Part shown: in pieces, positions 17,270 through 25,113 of the stretch
Numbering within the stretch: the stretch's first letter is position 1
How the letters are laid out: every line of letters begins with the position of its first letter
Assembly: GCF_036226405.1 (NCBI RefSeq)
Contig: NZ_CP108464.1
Coordinates: 248,001-312,000, forward strand
Direction: 5' to 3'
Origin: Streptomyces sp. NBC_01260
GTDB lineage: Bacteria; Actinomycetota; Actinomycetes; Streptomycetales; Streptomycetaceae
DNA length: 64,000 bases
The notes under the pieces: model-generated
Databases searched by the model: none
What the model saw: the letters and a program-made list of their open reading frames with translations, nothing else
Told to the model about the DNA's origin: nothing
Made by a program: the position numbers and the translations under genes

Positions 17270-18810
17270 GCGAAGTCCTGCTGGAATGCGATCAGATCGT
17301 CAAGGTTTTCCCTGGTGTCCGCGCCCTCGACGGCGTCGGTCTGCGGCTCGCCGCAGGCTCCGTGCACGCCCTGCTCGGCGAGAACGGGGCGGGGAAGTCC
17401 ACCCTCATCAAAGTGATCACCGGCGTGCACGCGCCCGACGACGGCCGGCTGCTCCGGGCCGGCCAGGAGATCCACCTGCGCTCCCCCTTGGACGCCATGC
17501 GCGCCGGCATCGGCGTCGTCCACCAGGAACGCAATCTGATCCCCGGGTTCTCCGTGGCCGAGAACATCACCCTGCAGAACCCGCCCTCGCGCCGTGGCCT
17601 GGTCGACCGGGAAGCCATGACGGCGCCGGCCCGGCGCTGCCTGGCCGAACTCGGCCTCGATATCGATCCGGACCAATTGGTGTCCGAACTCTCGGTTGCA
17701 CAACAGCAGTTGGTGGAGATCGCCAAGGCGCTCCACACCGACAGCAAGGTCCTCCTGCTCGACGAGCCGACCGCCTCCCTCTCCCCGCAGGAAGCCGAGA
17801 GTCTCTTCGACGTCGTCCGGCGGCTCACCGAGCGCGGCACGTGCGTGGTGTTCGTCAGCCACAAACTGGACGAAGTCTTCTCCGTCTGCGACACCGTCAC
17901 CGTGCTGCGCGACGGCCTGTCCGTGCTCGAATCGGCGCCGCTCTCGGAGCACACCCAGGACGACATCGTGACTCTGATGGTCGGACGCGCCCACGCGGTG
18001 ACGGCGATGTCGCCGCGCCCCGTGGACACATCCGCGGCTCCCGCCCTCTCCCTCACAGGCCTCTCGACGGCCTCGGGGCACCGTGACATCTCGCTCGACG
18101 TGCGACCCGGCGAGATCGTCGGGCTGTACGGTCTGGTCGGCGCGGGGCGCAGTGAACTGGTCAAGGCGGTGCTCGGTCTGGAGCGCGTCACGGGCGGTGA
18201 GATCCGCGTGCACGGAGAGCCCGCGAAGATCGGCTCCCCGCGGCAGGCACTGCACGAGTACGGCATCGGCTACCTCACCGAGAACCGCAAGGAGGAGGGC
18301 GTCTTCCTGGAGCAGCCCATCCTCCGCAACATCACCGTGACGGTGTGGCGGAAGCTGGCGAAAGCCCTCGGGTACGTCCCCGCCCGCCGGGAACGCGAGA
18401 CCGCCGAGGAACTCGTCGAGCGCCTCGGCATCAAGATCTCCGGTCTCGCACAGAACGCCGGTGAGCTGTCGGGCGGCAACCAGCAGAAGGTCAGTCTGTC
18501 GAAGTGGCTGGCGGCCGACACCCGGCTGCTGGTCGTCGACGAGCCGACCGTCGGCGTGGACGTTCGGACCAAGCACGCCTTCCACGAGCTGATCTGGGAG
18601 CTTGCGCGCGGCGGACTGCCGATCCTGCTGATCAGCAGCGACCTGGCCGAGATGGTGACCCTGGCCGACCGGGTCGTCGTGATGGCCGACCACCGCATCC
18701 GCGGCGAGGTGGCCAACGACCACGACTACGGCCGGATGAGCGGTCGCATCATCCGCATCATCCACGACCGACCGGTCTCCGCCACCTCCCTGAAGGACCC
18801 GACCACGTGA
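17266..18810 (+). CDS. CUT2 ABC importer ATPase (two fused nucleotide-binding domains)
   Basis: 514 residues, RbsA/MglA type. The first domain has Walker A GENGAGKST (38-46), a signature segment SVAQQQLVEIAKAL and Walker B LLLDEPT. The second domain has the degenerate GLVGAGRSEL usual for this family, then LSGGNQQKVSLSKWL and VVDEPT. It energises uptake through the two permeases. The start overlaps permease 2 by 4 nt and the stop overlaps the mutarotase start (GTGA). Confidence 0.93.
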   Translation: MSEVLLECDQIVKVFPGVRALDGVGLRLAAGSVHALLGENGAGKSTLIKVITGVHAPDDGRLLRAGQEIHLRSPLDAMRAGIGVVHQERNLIPGFSVAENITLQNPPSRRGLVDREAMTAPARRCLAELGLDIDPDQLVSELSVAQQQLVEIAKALHTDSKVLLLDEPTASLSPQEAESLFDVVRRLTERGTCVVFVSHKLDEVFSVCDTVTVLRDGLSVLESAPLSEHTQDDIVTLMVGRAHAVTAMSPRPVDTSAAPALSLTGLSTASGHRDISLDVRPGEIVGLYGLVGAGRSELVKAVLGLERVTGGEIRVHGEPAKIGSPRQALHEYGIGYLTENRKEEGVFLEQPILRNITVTVWRKLAKALGYVPARRERETAEELVERLGIKISGLAQNAGELSGGNQQKVSLSKWLAADTRLLVVDEPTVGVDVRTKHAFHELIWELARGGLPILLISSDLAEMVTLADRVVVMADHRIRGEVANDHDYGRMSGRIIRIIHDRPVSATSLKDPTT

Positions 18811-19130
18811 GGCGTGTCACGCAGGTCATTGGCCTGCGCCCCGAGAAGGCCGAGGAGTACCGGGAGCTGCATCGTGCCGTCCCCGAGCCCGTGCTCGACC
18901 GGCTGCGGCGTTCCCACATCGCCAACTACTCGATCCACCTGCTCGGCGACCGGCTATTCAGTTACTTCGAGTACCACGGCGACGACCTGGACGCCGACCT
19001 CGCCCTGATGGCCGACGACCCCGCCACCCAGGAATGGTGGCGGCTCACCGCCCCCTGCCAGTCGCCCGTGGCGGAAGCCGCACCCGGCACGTGGTGGGCG
19101 TCGGCGGAGCAGGTCTTCCTCATGGAGTAG
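18807..19130 (+). CDS. L-rhamnose/L-fucose mutarotase family protein
   Basis: 107 residues, the usual size of RhaM-type mutarotases. Tyr18 and His22, the catalytic residues of E. coli RhaM, are present at the same positions (EYRELHRAV), as are the downstream NYSI, FSYFEYHG and EWW segments. It interconverts alpha and beta anomers of the imported 6-deoxy sugar so that the dehydrogenase gets its preferred anomer. The GTG start overlaps the ATPase stop (GTGA); a longer upstream in-frame reading would run inside the ATPase gene and is rejected. Confidence 0.88.
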   Translation: MRRVTQVIGLRPEKAEEYRELHRAVPEPVLDRLRRSHIANYSIHLLGDRLFSYFEYHGDDLDADLALMADDPATQEWWRLTAPCQSPVAEAAPGTWWASAEQVFLME

Positions 19131-19204
19131 GCCGCCGGCCCTGGTCCCCCGCACACCCGAACCATCCAGCGGCGCCGGCGCGCCGCTCCCGCAAGGAGAA
19201 CCAC

Positions 19205-20056
19205 GTGAAACTGATGCGCCTCGGCGCGCCCGGCGCCGAGCGCCCGGCCGTCCTCACCGACGACGGACGCACCTACGACCTCACCGGCCGGACCGGCGAC
19301 ATCGACGGGTCGTTCCTCGCCTCCGACGGAGTCGAGCGAGTCGCAGCGGCCCTGCAGGCCGGCTCACTTCCCGTCCTGGACACCACGGGACTACGCATAG
19401 GCGCGCCGATCGCCCGTCCAGGAAAGGTCGTGTGCATCGGCCTCAACTACCGCGACCACGCCGAGGAGACCGGGGCCGCCATACCGCCGCGCCCGGTGGT
19501 GTTCATGAAGGACCCGGGCACCGTCGTCGGCCCGAACGACACCGTGCTCGTCCCCCGCGGGTCCGAGAAGACCGACTGGGAAGTCGAGCTCGCGGTCGTC
19601 ATCGGCCGCCGCGCCCGCTACCTGGACGGGCCCACCGACGCCGCGGGCGTGATCGCGGGCTTCGCGATCAGCAATGACGTCTCCGAGCGCGCCTTCCAGC
19701 TCGAACAGTCCCCGCAGTGGGACCTCGGCAAGTCGTGCGAAACGTTCAACCCGCTCGGCCCCTGGCTGGTGACCGCCGACGAGATCCCCGACCCGCAGGC
19801 CCTCGGCCTGCGCCTGAACGTCAACGGCGTCCCCCGGCAGGACGGCACCACCAAGAACATGATCTTCCCGGTCGCCCACATCATCTGGTACCTGAGCCAG
19901 TACATGGTCCTGGAGCCGGGCGACGTCATCAACACCGGAACACCGGCCGGCGTGGCCCTCGGACTCCCGGGAACCCCGTATCTGCGGGCCGGCGACACGG
20001 TCGAGCTCGGTATCGACGGGCTCGGCAGCCAGCGACAGACCTTCCAGAACGCGTGA
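19205..20056 (+). CDS. Fumarylacetoacetate-hydrolase family enzyme, probable 2,4-diketo-3-deoxy-L-fuconate hydrolase
   Basis: 283 residues. FAH signatures are [27 protein letters not shown], the metal-binding acidic cluster [21 protein letters not shown] and [12 protein letters not shown]. In non-phosphorylative L-fucose catabolism this family cleaves the final diketo acid to pyruvate and L-lactate. The GTG at 19205 has AAGGAG 7 nt upstream. It lies between the mutarotase and the fuconate dehydratase, and the operon supplies no class II aldolase, which supports the hydrolase role. Confidence 0.85.
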   Translation: MKLMRLGAPGAERPAVLTDDGRTYDLTGRTGDIDGSFLASDGVERVAAALQAGSLPVLDTTGLRIGAPIARPGKVVCIGLNYRDHAEETGAAIPPRPVVFMKDPGTVVGPNDTVLVPRGSEKTDWEVELAVVIGRRARYLDGPTDAAGVIAGFAISNDVSERAFQLEQSPQWDLGKSCETFNPLGPWLVTADEIPDPQALGLRLNVNGVPRQDGTTKNMIFPVAHIIWYLSQYMVLEPGDVINTGTPAGVALGLPGTPYLRAGDTVELGIDGLGSQRQTFQNA

Positions 20057-20063
20057 GGCCGGC

Positions 20064-21425
20064 ATGAACACCCACGACAAGCACGACGGCGGCATTGCAC
20101 GCGTCACCGATGTCGACGTGATCGACATCCGCTTTCCCACCTCGCGGGAGCTCGACGGCTCCGACGCGATGAACCCCGACCCCGACTACTCGGCTGCGTA
20201 CGTGATCCTGCGGACCGACGCGCTCGACGGCCTGGAGGGCCACGCCTTCACCTTTACCATCGGCCGCGGCAACGAGGTGCAGGCAGCGGCCATCGCCGCG
20301 CTCCGCGACCACGTCGTCGGTCTGCCGGTCGACGCGTTGTGCGCCGACCCCGGTTCGGTCAGCCGCGCCCTGAACGGCGACAGCCAGCTCCGCTGGCTCG
20401 GGCCGGAGAAGGGCGTGATGCACATGGCGATCGGCGCTGTCGTCAACGCCGTGTGGGACCTGGCCGCCAAGCGGGCCGACAAGCCGTTGTGGAAGCTGCT
20501 CGCCGACGCCACACCGGAATGGCTCGCGGACCAGGTCGACTACCGCTACATCGAGGATGCCCTCAGCCGTGAGGAGGCCGTGACCCTCCTCACCCGCGGC
20601 AAGGAGGGAGCCTGGGCGCGCGAGGAGCATCTCGTGGCCCAGGGCTACCCGGCGTACACCACGTCCCCCGGCTGGCTGGGCTACTCCGACGAGAAGCTGG
20701 TCCGGCTCGCCCGCCAGGCGGTCGCCGACGGCTTCACCCAGATCAAGTTGAAGGTCGGCGCGGACCTGGCCGATGACGTGCGCCGGCTGCGTACGGCTCG
20801 CGAGGCGGTCGGCCCGGACATCCGCATCGCGGTCGACGCCAACCAGCGCTGGAACGTGACCGAGGCGATCGACTGGACCAACGCCCTCGCCGCCGACGCC
20901 CCGTACTGGATCGAGGAGCCCACCAGCCCGGACGACATTCTCGGGCACGCGGCGATACGCAAGGGCGTCACCCCTGTCAAGGTCGCCACCGGCGAGCACG
21001 TCCAGAACCGGATCGTGTTCAAGCAGTTGTTGCAGGCCGGTGCGATCGACATCCTCCAGATCGACGCGGCCCGGGTCGGCGGCGTCAACGAGAACCTGGC
21101 GATCCTGCTGCTGGCGATGCGGTACGGCGTCCCCGTCTGTCCGCACGCCGGCGGCGTCGGCCTGTGCGAACTGGTTCGCCATCTGTCCATGTTCGACTTC
21201 GTCGCGCTGTCCGGGACCACCGAGGACCGGGTGATCGAGTACGTGGACCACCTGCACGAGCACTTCAAGGACCCTGCGATCATCGCGAACGGCCACTACA
21301 CGGCTCCCCTGACGCCTGGCTTCTCTTCGGAGATGCACGCCGGATCGCTCGCAACATACCGCTACCCGGACGGCGCCTTCTGGGCGGCCGACCTTGCCGC
21401 ACAGGAGAAGGAGACGAACCGATGA
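20064..21425 (+). CDS. L-fuconate dehydratase (enolase superfamily)
   Basis: 453 residues. The N-terminus [18 protein letters not shown] is diagnostic of the family. Residues K228, K230, D258, N260, E284, E311 and H361 correspond, each with an offset of ten, to K218, K220, D248, N250, E274, E301 and H351 of the characterised Xanthomonas enzyme. It removes water from L-fuconate to give 2-keto-3-deoxy-L-fuconate, using Mg2+. Its stop overlaps the start of the SDR gene (ATGA). Strongest single assignment for the pathway of this operon. Confidence 0.95.
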   Translation: MNTHDKHDGGIARVTDVDVIDIRFPTSRELDGSDAMNPDPDYSAAYVILRTDALDGLEGHAFTFTIGRGNEVQAAAIAALRDHVVGLPVDALCADPGSVSRALNGDSQLRWLGPEKGVMHMAIGAVVNAVWDLAAKRADKPLWKLLADATPEWLADQVDYRYIEDALSREEAVTLLTRGKEGAWAREEHLVAQGYPAYTTSPGWLGYSDEKLVRLARQAVADGFTQIKLKVGADLADDVRRLRTAREAVGPDIRIAVDANQRWNVTEAIDWTNALAADAPYWIEEPTSPDDILGHAAIRKGVTPVKVATGEHVQNRIVFKQLLQAGAIDILQIDAARVGGVNENLAILLLAMRYGVPVCPHAGGVGLCELVRHLSMFDFVALSGTTEDRVIEYVDHLHEHFKDPAIIANGHYTAPLTPGFSSEMHAGSLATYRYPDGAFWAADLAAQEKETNR

Positions 21426-22177
21426 GCGAACTGTCCGGCCTCAGGGCCCTGGTGACCGGCGGTGCCTCCGGCATCGGAAGGGCCACCGCAGACCTGCTGT
21501 CCGCCCGCGGTGCCGCCGTCGCCGTTGTGGACCTCGACCCGTCCGCGGTGGACAAGCCCCTGCTCGGGTACACCGCCGACGTGAGCGACGACGCGTCCGT
21601 GCGGGCCGCCGTTGCCGCCGCCGCCGACGACCTCGGAGGCATCGACATCCTGATCAACAACGCGGGCATCGGCGCGGCGGGCACCGTGGAGGACAACGAC
21701 GACGCGCAGTGGCACCGGGTGTTCGACGTGAATGTCCTGGGCATCGTGCGCACGACCCGCGCGGCCCTCCCCCACCTGCGTGCTTCCGCGCACGGCTCCG
21801 TCGTCAACACCTGCTCCATCGCGGCCACGGCCGGGCTTCCGCAGCGCGCCCTCTACAGCGCCAGCAAGGGAGCGGTCCTGTCGCTGACGCTCGCCATGGC
21901 AGCGGACCACGTCCGCGAGGGAATCCGCGTCAACTGCGTGAACCCCGGCACGGCCGACACCCCGTGGGTGGGCCGCCTGCTCGACCGGGCCGCCGACCCG
22001 GACGCCGAGCGGGCGGCACTCAACGCCCGCCAGCCCATGGGCCGTCTGGTCACCGCCGAGGAAGTCGCCGCCGCCATCGTGTACCTGGCGAGCCCCACCG
22101 CCGCCTCCGTCACGGGCACCGCGCTCGCGGTGGACGGCGGGATGCAGGGCCTGCGACTGCGGCCGGAGGGTCAATGA
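21422..22177 (+). CDS. Short-chain dehydrogenase, probable 2-keto-3-deoxy-L-fuconate dehydrogenase
   Basis: 251 residues, classical [11 protein letters not shown] (12-19) for NAD(P), Asp37 after beta-2 (AVVDLD) favouring NAD+, NNAG (79-82), and the catalytic Ser132, Tyr145 and Lys149 (YSASK). The C-terminus has the usual GTALAVDGG. By position between fuconate dehydratase and fucose dehydrogenase, it should oxidise C4 of 2-keto-3-deoxy-L-fuconate to the diketo acid. It overlaps both neighbours by 4 nt. Confidence 0.87.
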   Translation: MSELSGLRALVTGGASGIGRATADLLSARGAAVAVVDLDPSAVDKPLLGYTADVSDDASVRAAVAAAADDLGGIDILINNAGIGAAGTVEDNDDAQWHRVFDVNVLGIVRTTRAALPHLRASAHGSVVNTCSIAATAGLPQRALYSASKGAVLSLTLAMAADHVREGIRVNCVNPGTADTPWVGRLLDRAADPDAERAALNARQPMGRLVTAEEVAAAIVYLASPTAASVTGTALAVDGGMQGLRLRPEGQ

Positions 22178-23205
22178 CGAGCGCATCGGGCGACAGCGGA
22201 GCAGGGCCGGTGATGAGCGCCCGCACCCTCGGCCGCAGCGGTGTCTCCGTCACGTCGCTCGGGTTCGGCGGCGCCGCTGTCGCCGGTCTCTTCGAGGACG
22301 TGGGCGAGGAGGCGGCGGCAGCGGCCGTGGACGCTGCCTGGGAAGCGGGCATCCGCTACTTCGACACCGCCCCGCATTACGGGCTCGGTGTCTCCGAGCG
22401 CCGCATGGGAGCGGCCCTGCGGTCCAGACCCAGAGACAGCTTCACTTTGTCCACCAAGGTCGGCAGGGTGCTCGATCCGCACGACGGCGGCGGGGACGAC
22501 CGGGCCAACGGCTTCGCCATTGCGGCCACGCACCGTCGCCGCTGGGACTTCAGCGCCGACGGCGTGCGCCGCTCGCTGGAGGACAGCCTCACCCGGCTCG
22601 GGCTCGACCGCGTCGACCTGGTACTCCTCCACGACCCCGACGACCACGAGGAACAGGCCTTCAAGGAGGCATATCCGGCGCTGGAGGAGCTGCGGGCGCA
22701 GGGAGTCGTCCGGGCGATCGGCGTCGGTATGAACCAGACGCGGATGCTGACACGTTTCGTCACGGACACGGACATCGATGCCGTGCTGTGCGCCGGAAGG
22801 TACACGCTGCTGGAGCAGGGCGCGCTGGACTCGCTGCTGCCCGCGGCGGCGAGGACAGGCAAGAGCGTGATCATCGGTGGTGTGTTCAACTCCGGTCTGC
22901 TGGCGAACCCGGCTCCGGACGCCACGTACGACTACGCCACCGCCCCCGACGCACTGGTGCGGCGGGCGCTTCGGATACGCGACGTCACCGAGGCCCACGG
23001 GGTGCCGCTGCGTGCCGCGGCACTCCGCTTCCCCTTCGGGCATCCGGCGGTCGGTTCCGTCCTGCTCGGGGCTCGGTCGGCCGAGCAGGTCCGTGACGCG
23101 GTCGAGCAGTTCCACCGTTTCCTGCCCGACACCGTGTGGGAGGGCCTGCGGGCACAGGACCTGCTGACGGCCGGCGTACCGGTGCCCAGGAGGAGTGAAA
23201 CATGA
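22174..23205 (+). CDS. Aldo/keto reductase, probable L-fucose 1-dehydrogenase
   Basis: 343 residues, TIM-barrel aldo/keto reductase with tetrad Asp64, Tyr69 (YFDTAPHYG), Lys95 (STKVGR) and His153 (LLHDPD). It is of the D-threo-aldose/L-fucose dehydrogenase group, which shares FDTAPHYGLGxSE. It oxidises L-fucose at C1 to the lactone with NAD(P)+. Its neighbour downstream is the matching lactonase. The upstream ATG at 22174 overlaps the SDR stop; a second Met at residue 14 (MSARTLGRSG) is an alternative start. Confidence 0.88.
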   Translation: MTSASGDSGAGPVMSARTLGRSGVSVTSLGFGGAAVAGLFEDVGEEAAAAAVDAAWEAGIRYFDTAPHYGLGVSERRMGAALRSRPRDSFTLSTKVGRVLDPHDGGGDDRANGFAIAATHRRRWDFSADGVRRSLEDSLTRLGLDRVDLVLLHDPDDHEEQAFKEAYPALEELRAQGVVRAIGVGMNQTRMLTRFVTDTDIDAVLCAGRYTLLEQGALDSLLPAAARTGKSVIIGGVFNSGLLANPAPDATYDYATAPDALVRRALRIRDVTEAHGVPLRAAALRFPFGHPAVGSVLLGARSAEQVRDAVEQFHRFLPDTVWEGLRAQDLLTAGVPVPRRSET

Positions 23206-24092
23206 CCATCATTGATGCCCACCACCATCTGTGGGACCTGGACGTACGCGACCAGGAGTGGATCGAGGGCCCTGAACTGGCCCCGCTGCGGCGCTCGTTC
23301 CTCCACCACGACCTGGAAGCGGAGGCCCGGGAGGCCGGGGTGTCGGCCACGGTGCTCGTGCAGACCGTCACCGTGGTCGAGGAGACACCCGAGTTCCTGA
23401 CCCTGGCCGCGGCCAGTGACCTGATCGGCGCGGTCGTCGGCTGGACCGATCTCACCTCGCCGGGCATCGCCGACGAACTCGCCCGGCTGCGCTCACTGCC
23501 GGGCGGCGGATTCCTGCGGGGCATCCGCCATCAGGTACAAGGGGAGGCGGACCCGGACTGGCTGACGCGGCCGGAGGTGCTGCGGGGACTGCGCGCGGTC
23601 GCGGCGGCCGGACTGGTGTACGACCTCCTGGTCCTGCCGCACCAGTTGCCGGCGGCGACACGGGCGGCAGCGGCAGTCCCCGGTCTCACCTTCGTCCTCG
23701 ACCACCTGGGCAAGCCCCCGATCGCCTCGGGCGAACTGGAGCCGTGGGCCGGGCGGGTACGCGAGCTGGCCGCGCTGCCGAACACGGTGTGCAAGCTCTC
23801 CGGGATGGCGACCGAGGCCGACTGGCGATCGTGGACCGTCCGGGACCTCAGGCCGTACGCCGACACCGTGCAGGACGCCTTCGGACCCCGGCGGCTCATG
23901 TTCGGCTCCGACTGGCCGGTGAGCACGCTGGCGGCGAGCTACGGCGAGGTCGTGGATTTCACCGGGGAGATACTCAACGCGCTCGCCCCCGTCGAGCGGG
24001 ACGAGGTATGGGCCGGGACCGCGCGGCGGGTCTACCGGCTGACGCCCGTCGCGGCGCCGGCCCAGCCGGTCACTTCTCCCCGAACCGGCTGA
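23202..24092 (+). CDS. Amidohydrolase-family L-fuconolactonase
   Basis: 296 residues. The metal-binding IDAHHHLWD (HxH) at the N-terminus, LDHLGKPP in the middle and FGSDWPVS near the C-terminus are the fingerprints of the COG3618 lactonase group. It opens L-fucono-lactone to L-fuconate, linking the dehydrogenase at 22174 to the dehydratase at 20064. Last gene of the operon. Its last 23 nt overlap the 3' end of the convergent GntR gene, so there is no room for an intergenic terminator. Confidence 0.88.
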   Translation: MTIIDAHHHLWDLDVRDQEWIEGPELAPLRRSFLHHDLEAEAREAGVSATVLVQTVTVVEETPEFLTLAAASDLIGAVVGWTDLTSPGIADELARLRSLPGGGFLRGIRHQVQGEADPDWLTRPEVLRGLRAVAAAGLVYDLLVLPHQLPAATRAAAAVPGLTFVLDHLGKPPIASGELEPWAGRVRELAALPNTVCKLSGMATEADWRSWTVRDLRPYADTVQDAFGPRRLMFGSDWPVSTLAASYGEVVDFTGEILNALAPVERDEVWAGTARRVYRLTPVAAPAQPVTSPRTG

Positions 24093-24786
24093 GCTGGCGC
24101 TCCAGACTGTGGGCCAGATGGTCCGTCATCGCCTGTGCGGCCCGCTCGGCACTGCGCCGCAGTATCGCTCGGACGACCCGCTCGTGCTCAGCCAGAGTCG
24201 GGTCGTCCTCGGCGGGAAGGCTGCTGAGGCGGAAGATATGGAGATGTGCGTGGAGCCGCTCGACCGCGTCCCGAAGCAGGGGGCGACGGGCGCCGACCGC
24301 GACCGCGTCGTGGAAGCGCTGGTCGAGGGCTGCGAAGTCACGGTAGGACGCATACGGTCCGGCCGGGCTGGGGTGGACCTCCATGTCCTCCTGGATGGCC
24401 TCGATGGCGTCAAGCTGTGCCTCGTCGGCATGCAGGGCCGCTAGCGCCGCGGCCTGCGGCTCCAGGAGGAGCCGCATCTCGAACAGTTCCTCAATCCCTT
24501 GCCGGGTGAGGAGTTCAGTCGCCCGGTATCCGGAGAGGGAACGCTTGACCACGAGACCGTCGGACTCCAGGCGGGCCAGCGCCTCGCGGACCGGGGTCGG
24601 TGAAACGTCGAGCCTGCGGGACAAGGCTTCGATGCCGACACGGGCGCCCGGAGCGATCTCATGGTCCATGACCATGGCCTTGATGTCCTCGTAGACGCTG
24701 TCGGACAGTGGCTGGCGGACCGGCGCCGTGGCGGGACCGGGCCCCCCGGCCCGGTCGTCGAAGACAGGTGAGTCATTCGTCGGCAT
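24070..24786 (-). CDS. GntR-family regulator (FCD), paralogue of the 11941 regulator
   Basis: 238 residues. The winged helix at about 25-92 (IEALSRRLDVSPTPVREAL) and the FCD domain (LDQRFHDAV, EHERVVRAI) are close to the regulator at 11941, with almost identical recognition-helix segments. It is divergent from the GH95 gene and convergent with the fucose operon. The two paralogues bracket the operon, so they may bind overlapping sites with different effectors, one for free fucose metabolites and one for the secreted fucosidase. The start has no other good candidate upstream. Confidence 0.88.
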   Translation of the reverse strand: MPTNDSPVFDDRAGGPGPATAPVRQPLSDSVYEDIKAMVMDHEIAPGARVGIEALSRRLDVSPTPVREALARLESDGLVVKRSLSGYRATELLTRQGIEELFEMRLLLEPQAAALAALHADEAQLDAIEAIQEDMEVHPSPAGPYASYRDFAALDQRFHDAVAVGARRPLLRDAVERLHAHLHIFRLSSLPAEDDPTLAEHERVVRAILRRSAERAAQAMTDHLAHSLERQLSRFGEK

Positions 24787-24928
24787 CCAGATCCCCTCAC
24801 TCCACTACACGTGCGACCACCAGCAGCTTAGCGAGGCGGGAACGAGCTGCCCCGGACACTGCCTCTTGCCCGGAGCCGGAGTTCCGTTCCCGCCATCGCA
24901 CCCACTGCGGTCCGGCCACCCCTCCCTG

Positions 24929-24944
24929 GAATCCCATAGGAAAC
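24929..24944. promoter_or_regulatory. Possible degenerate fucose-operator (GAATC-N6-GAAAC)
   Basis: GAATCCCATAGGAAAC, followed by AGG, matches the two good operators at the left arm, the AT of the spacer and three of five right-arm bases. It lies between the divergent GntR (24786) and GH95 (25114) genes. Moderate support only. Confidence 0.4.
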
Positions 24945-25003
24945 AGGCATGGATGACCGCTATTCATTGGAGACATTTTGCCTTTTTAGGACAGAGTAAT
25001 CTT

Positions 25004-25019
25004 TTCTCCTATATGAAAT
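25004..25019. promoter_or_regulatory. Possible second degenerate fucose-operator in an AT-rich tract
   Basis: TTCTCCTATATGAAAT keeps the CTATxTGA core of the operators at 12698 and 12874. It lies in a conspicuously AT-rich stretch (24955-25020) that probably carries the GH95 promoter. Confidence 0.35.
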
Positions 25020-25113
25020 GGCGTCGGATCTCTTGACATGCCTCCTGGATGCCGCTGCACTGCTGCTGTGCCGCCGAGTCCGGCCCGCCCCCCATCGAAG
25101 GAGCCGCACACCC

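Noticed and set aside
17161..18765. Long minus-strand frame opposite the fucose-operon ATPase (534 codons)
   Set aside because: Antisense shadow of a textbook two-domain ABC ATPase; no independent motif or ribosome-binding site.
24821..24839. CAGCAGCTTAGCGAGGCGG as a fifth copy of the 19-bp palindrome
   Set aside because: Only the left half (AGCAGCTTAG) matches; the right arm CTGCTAA is absent, and the neighbouring genes belong to the fucose regulon.
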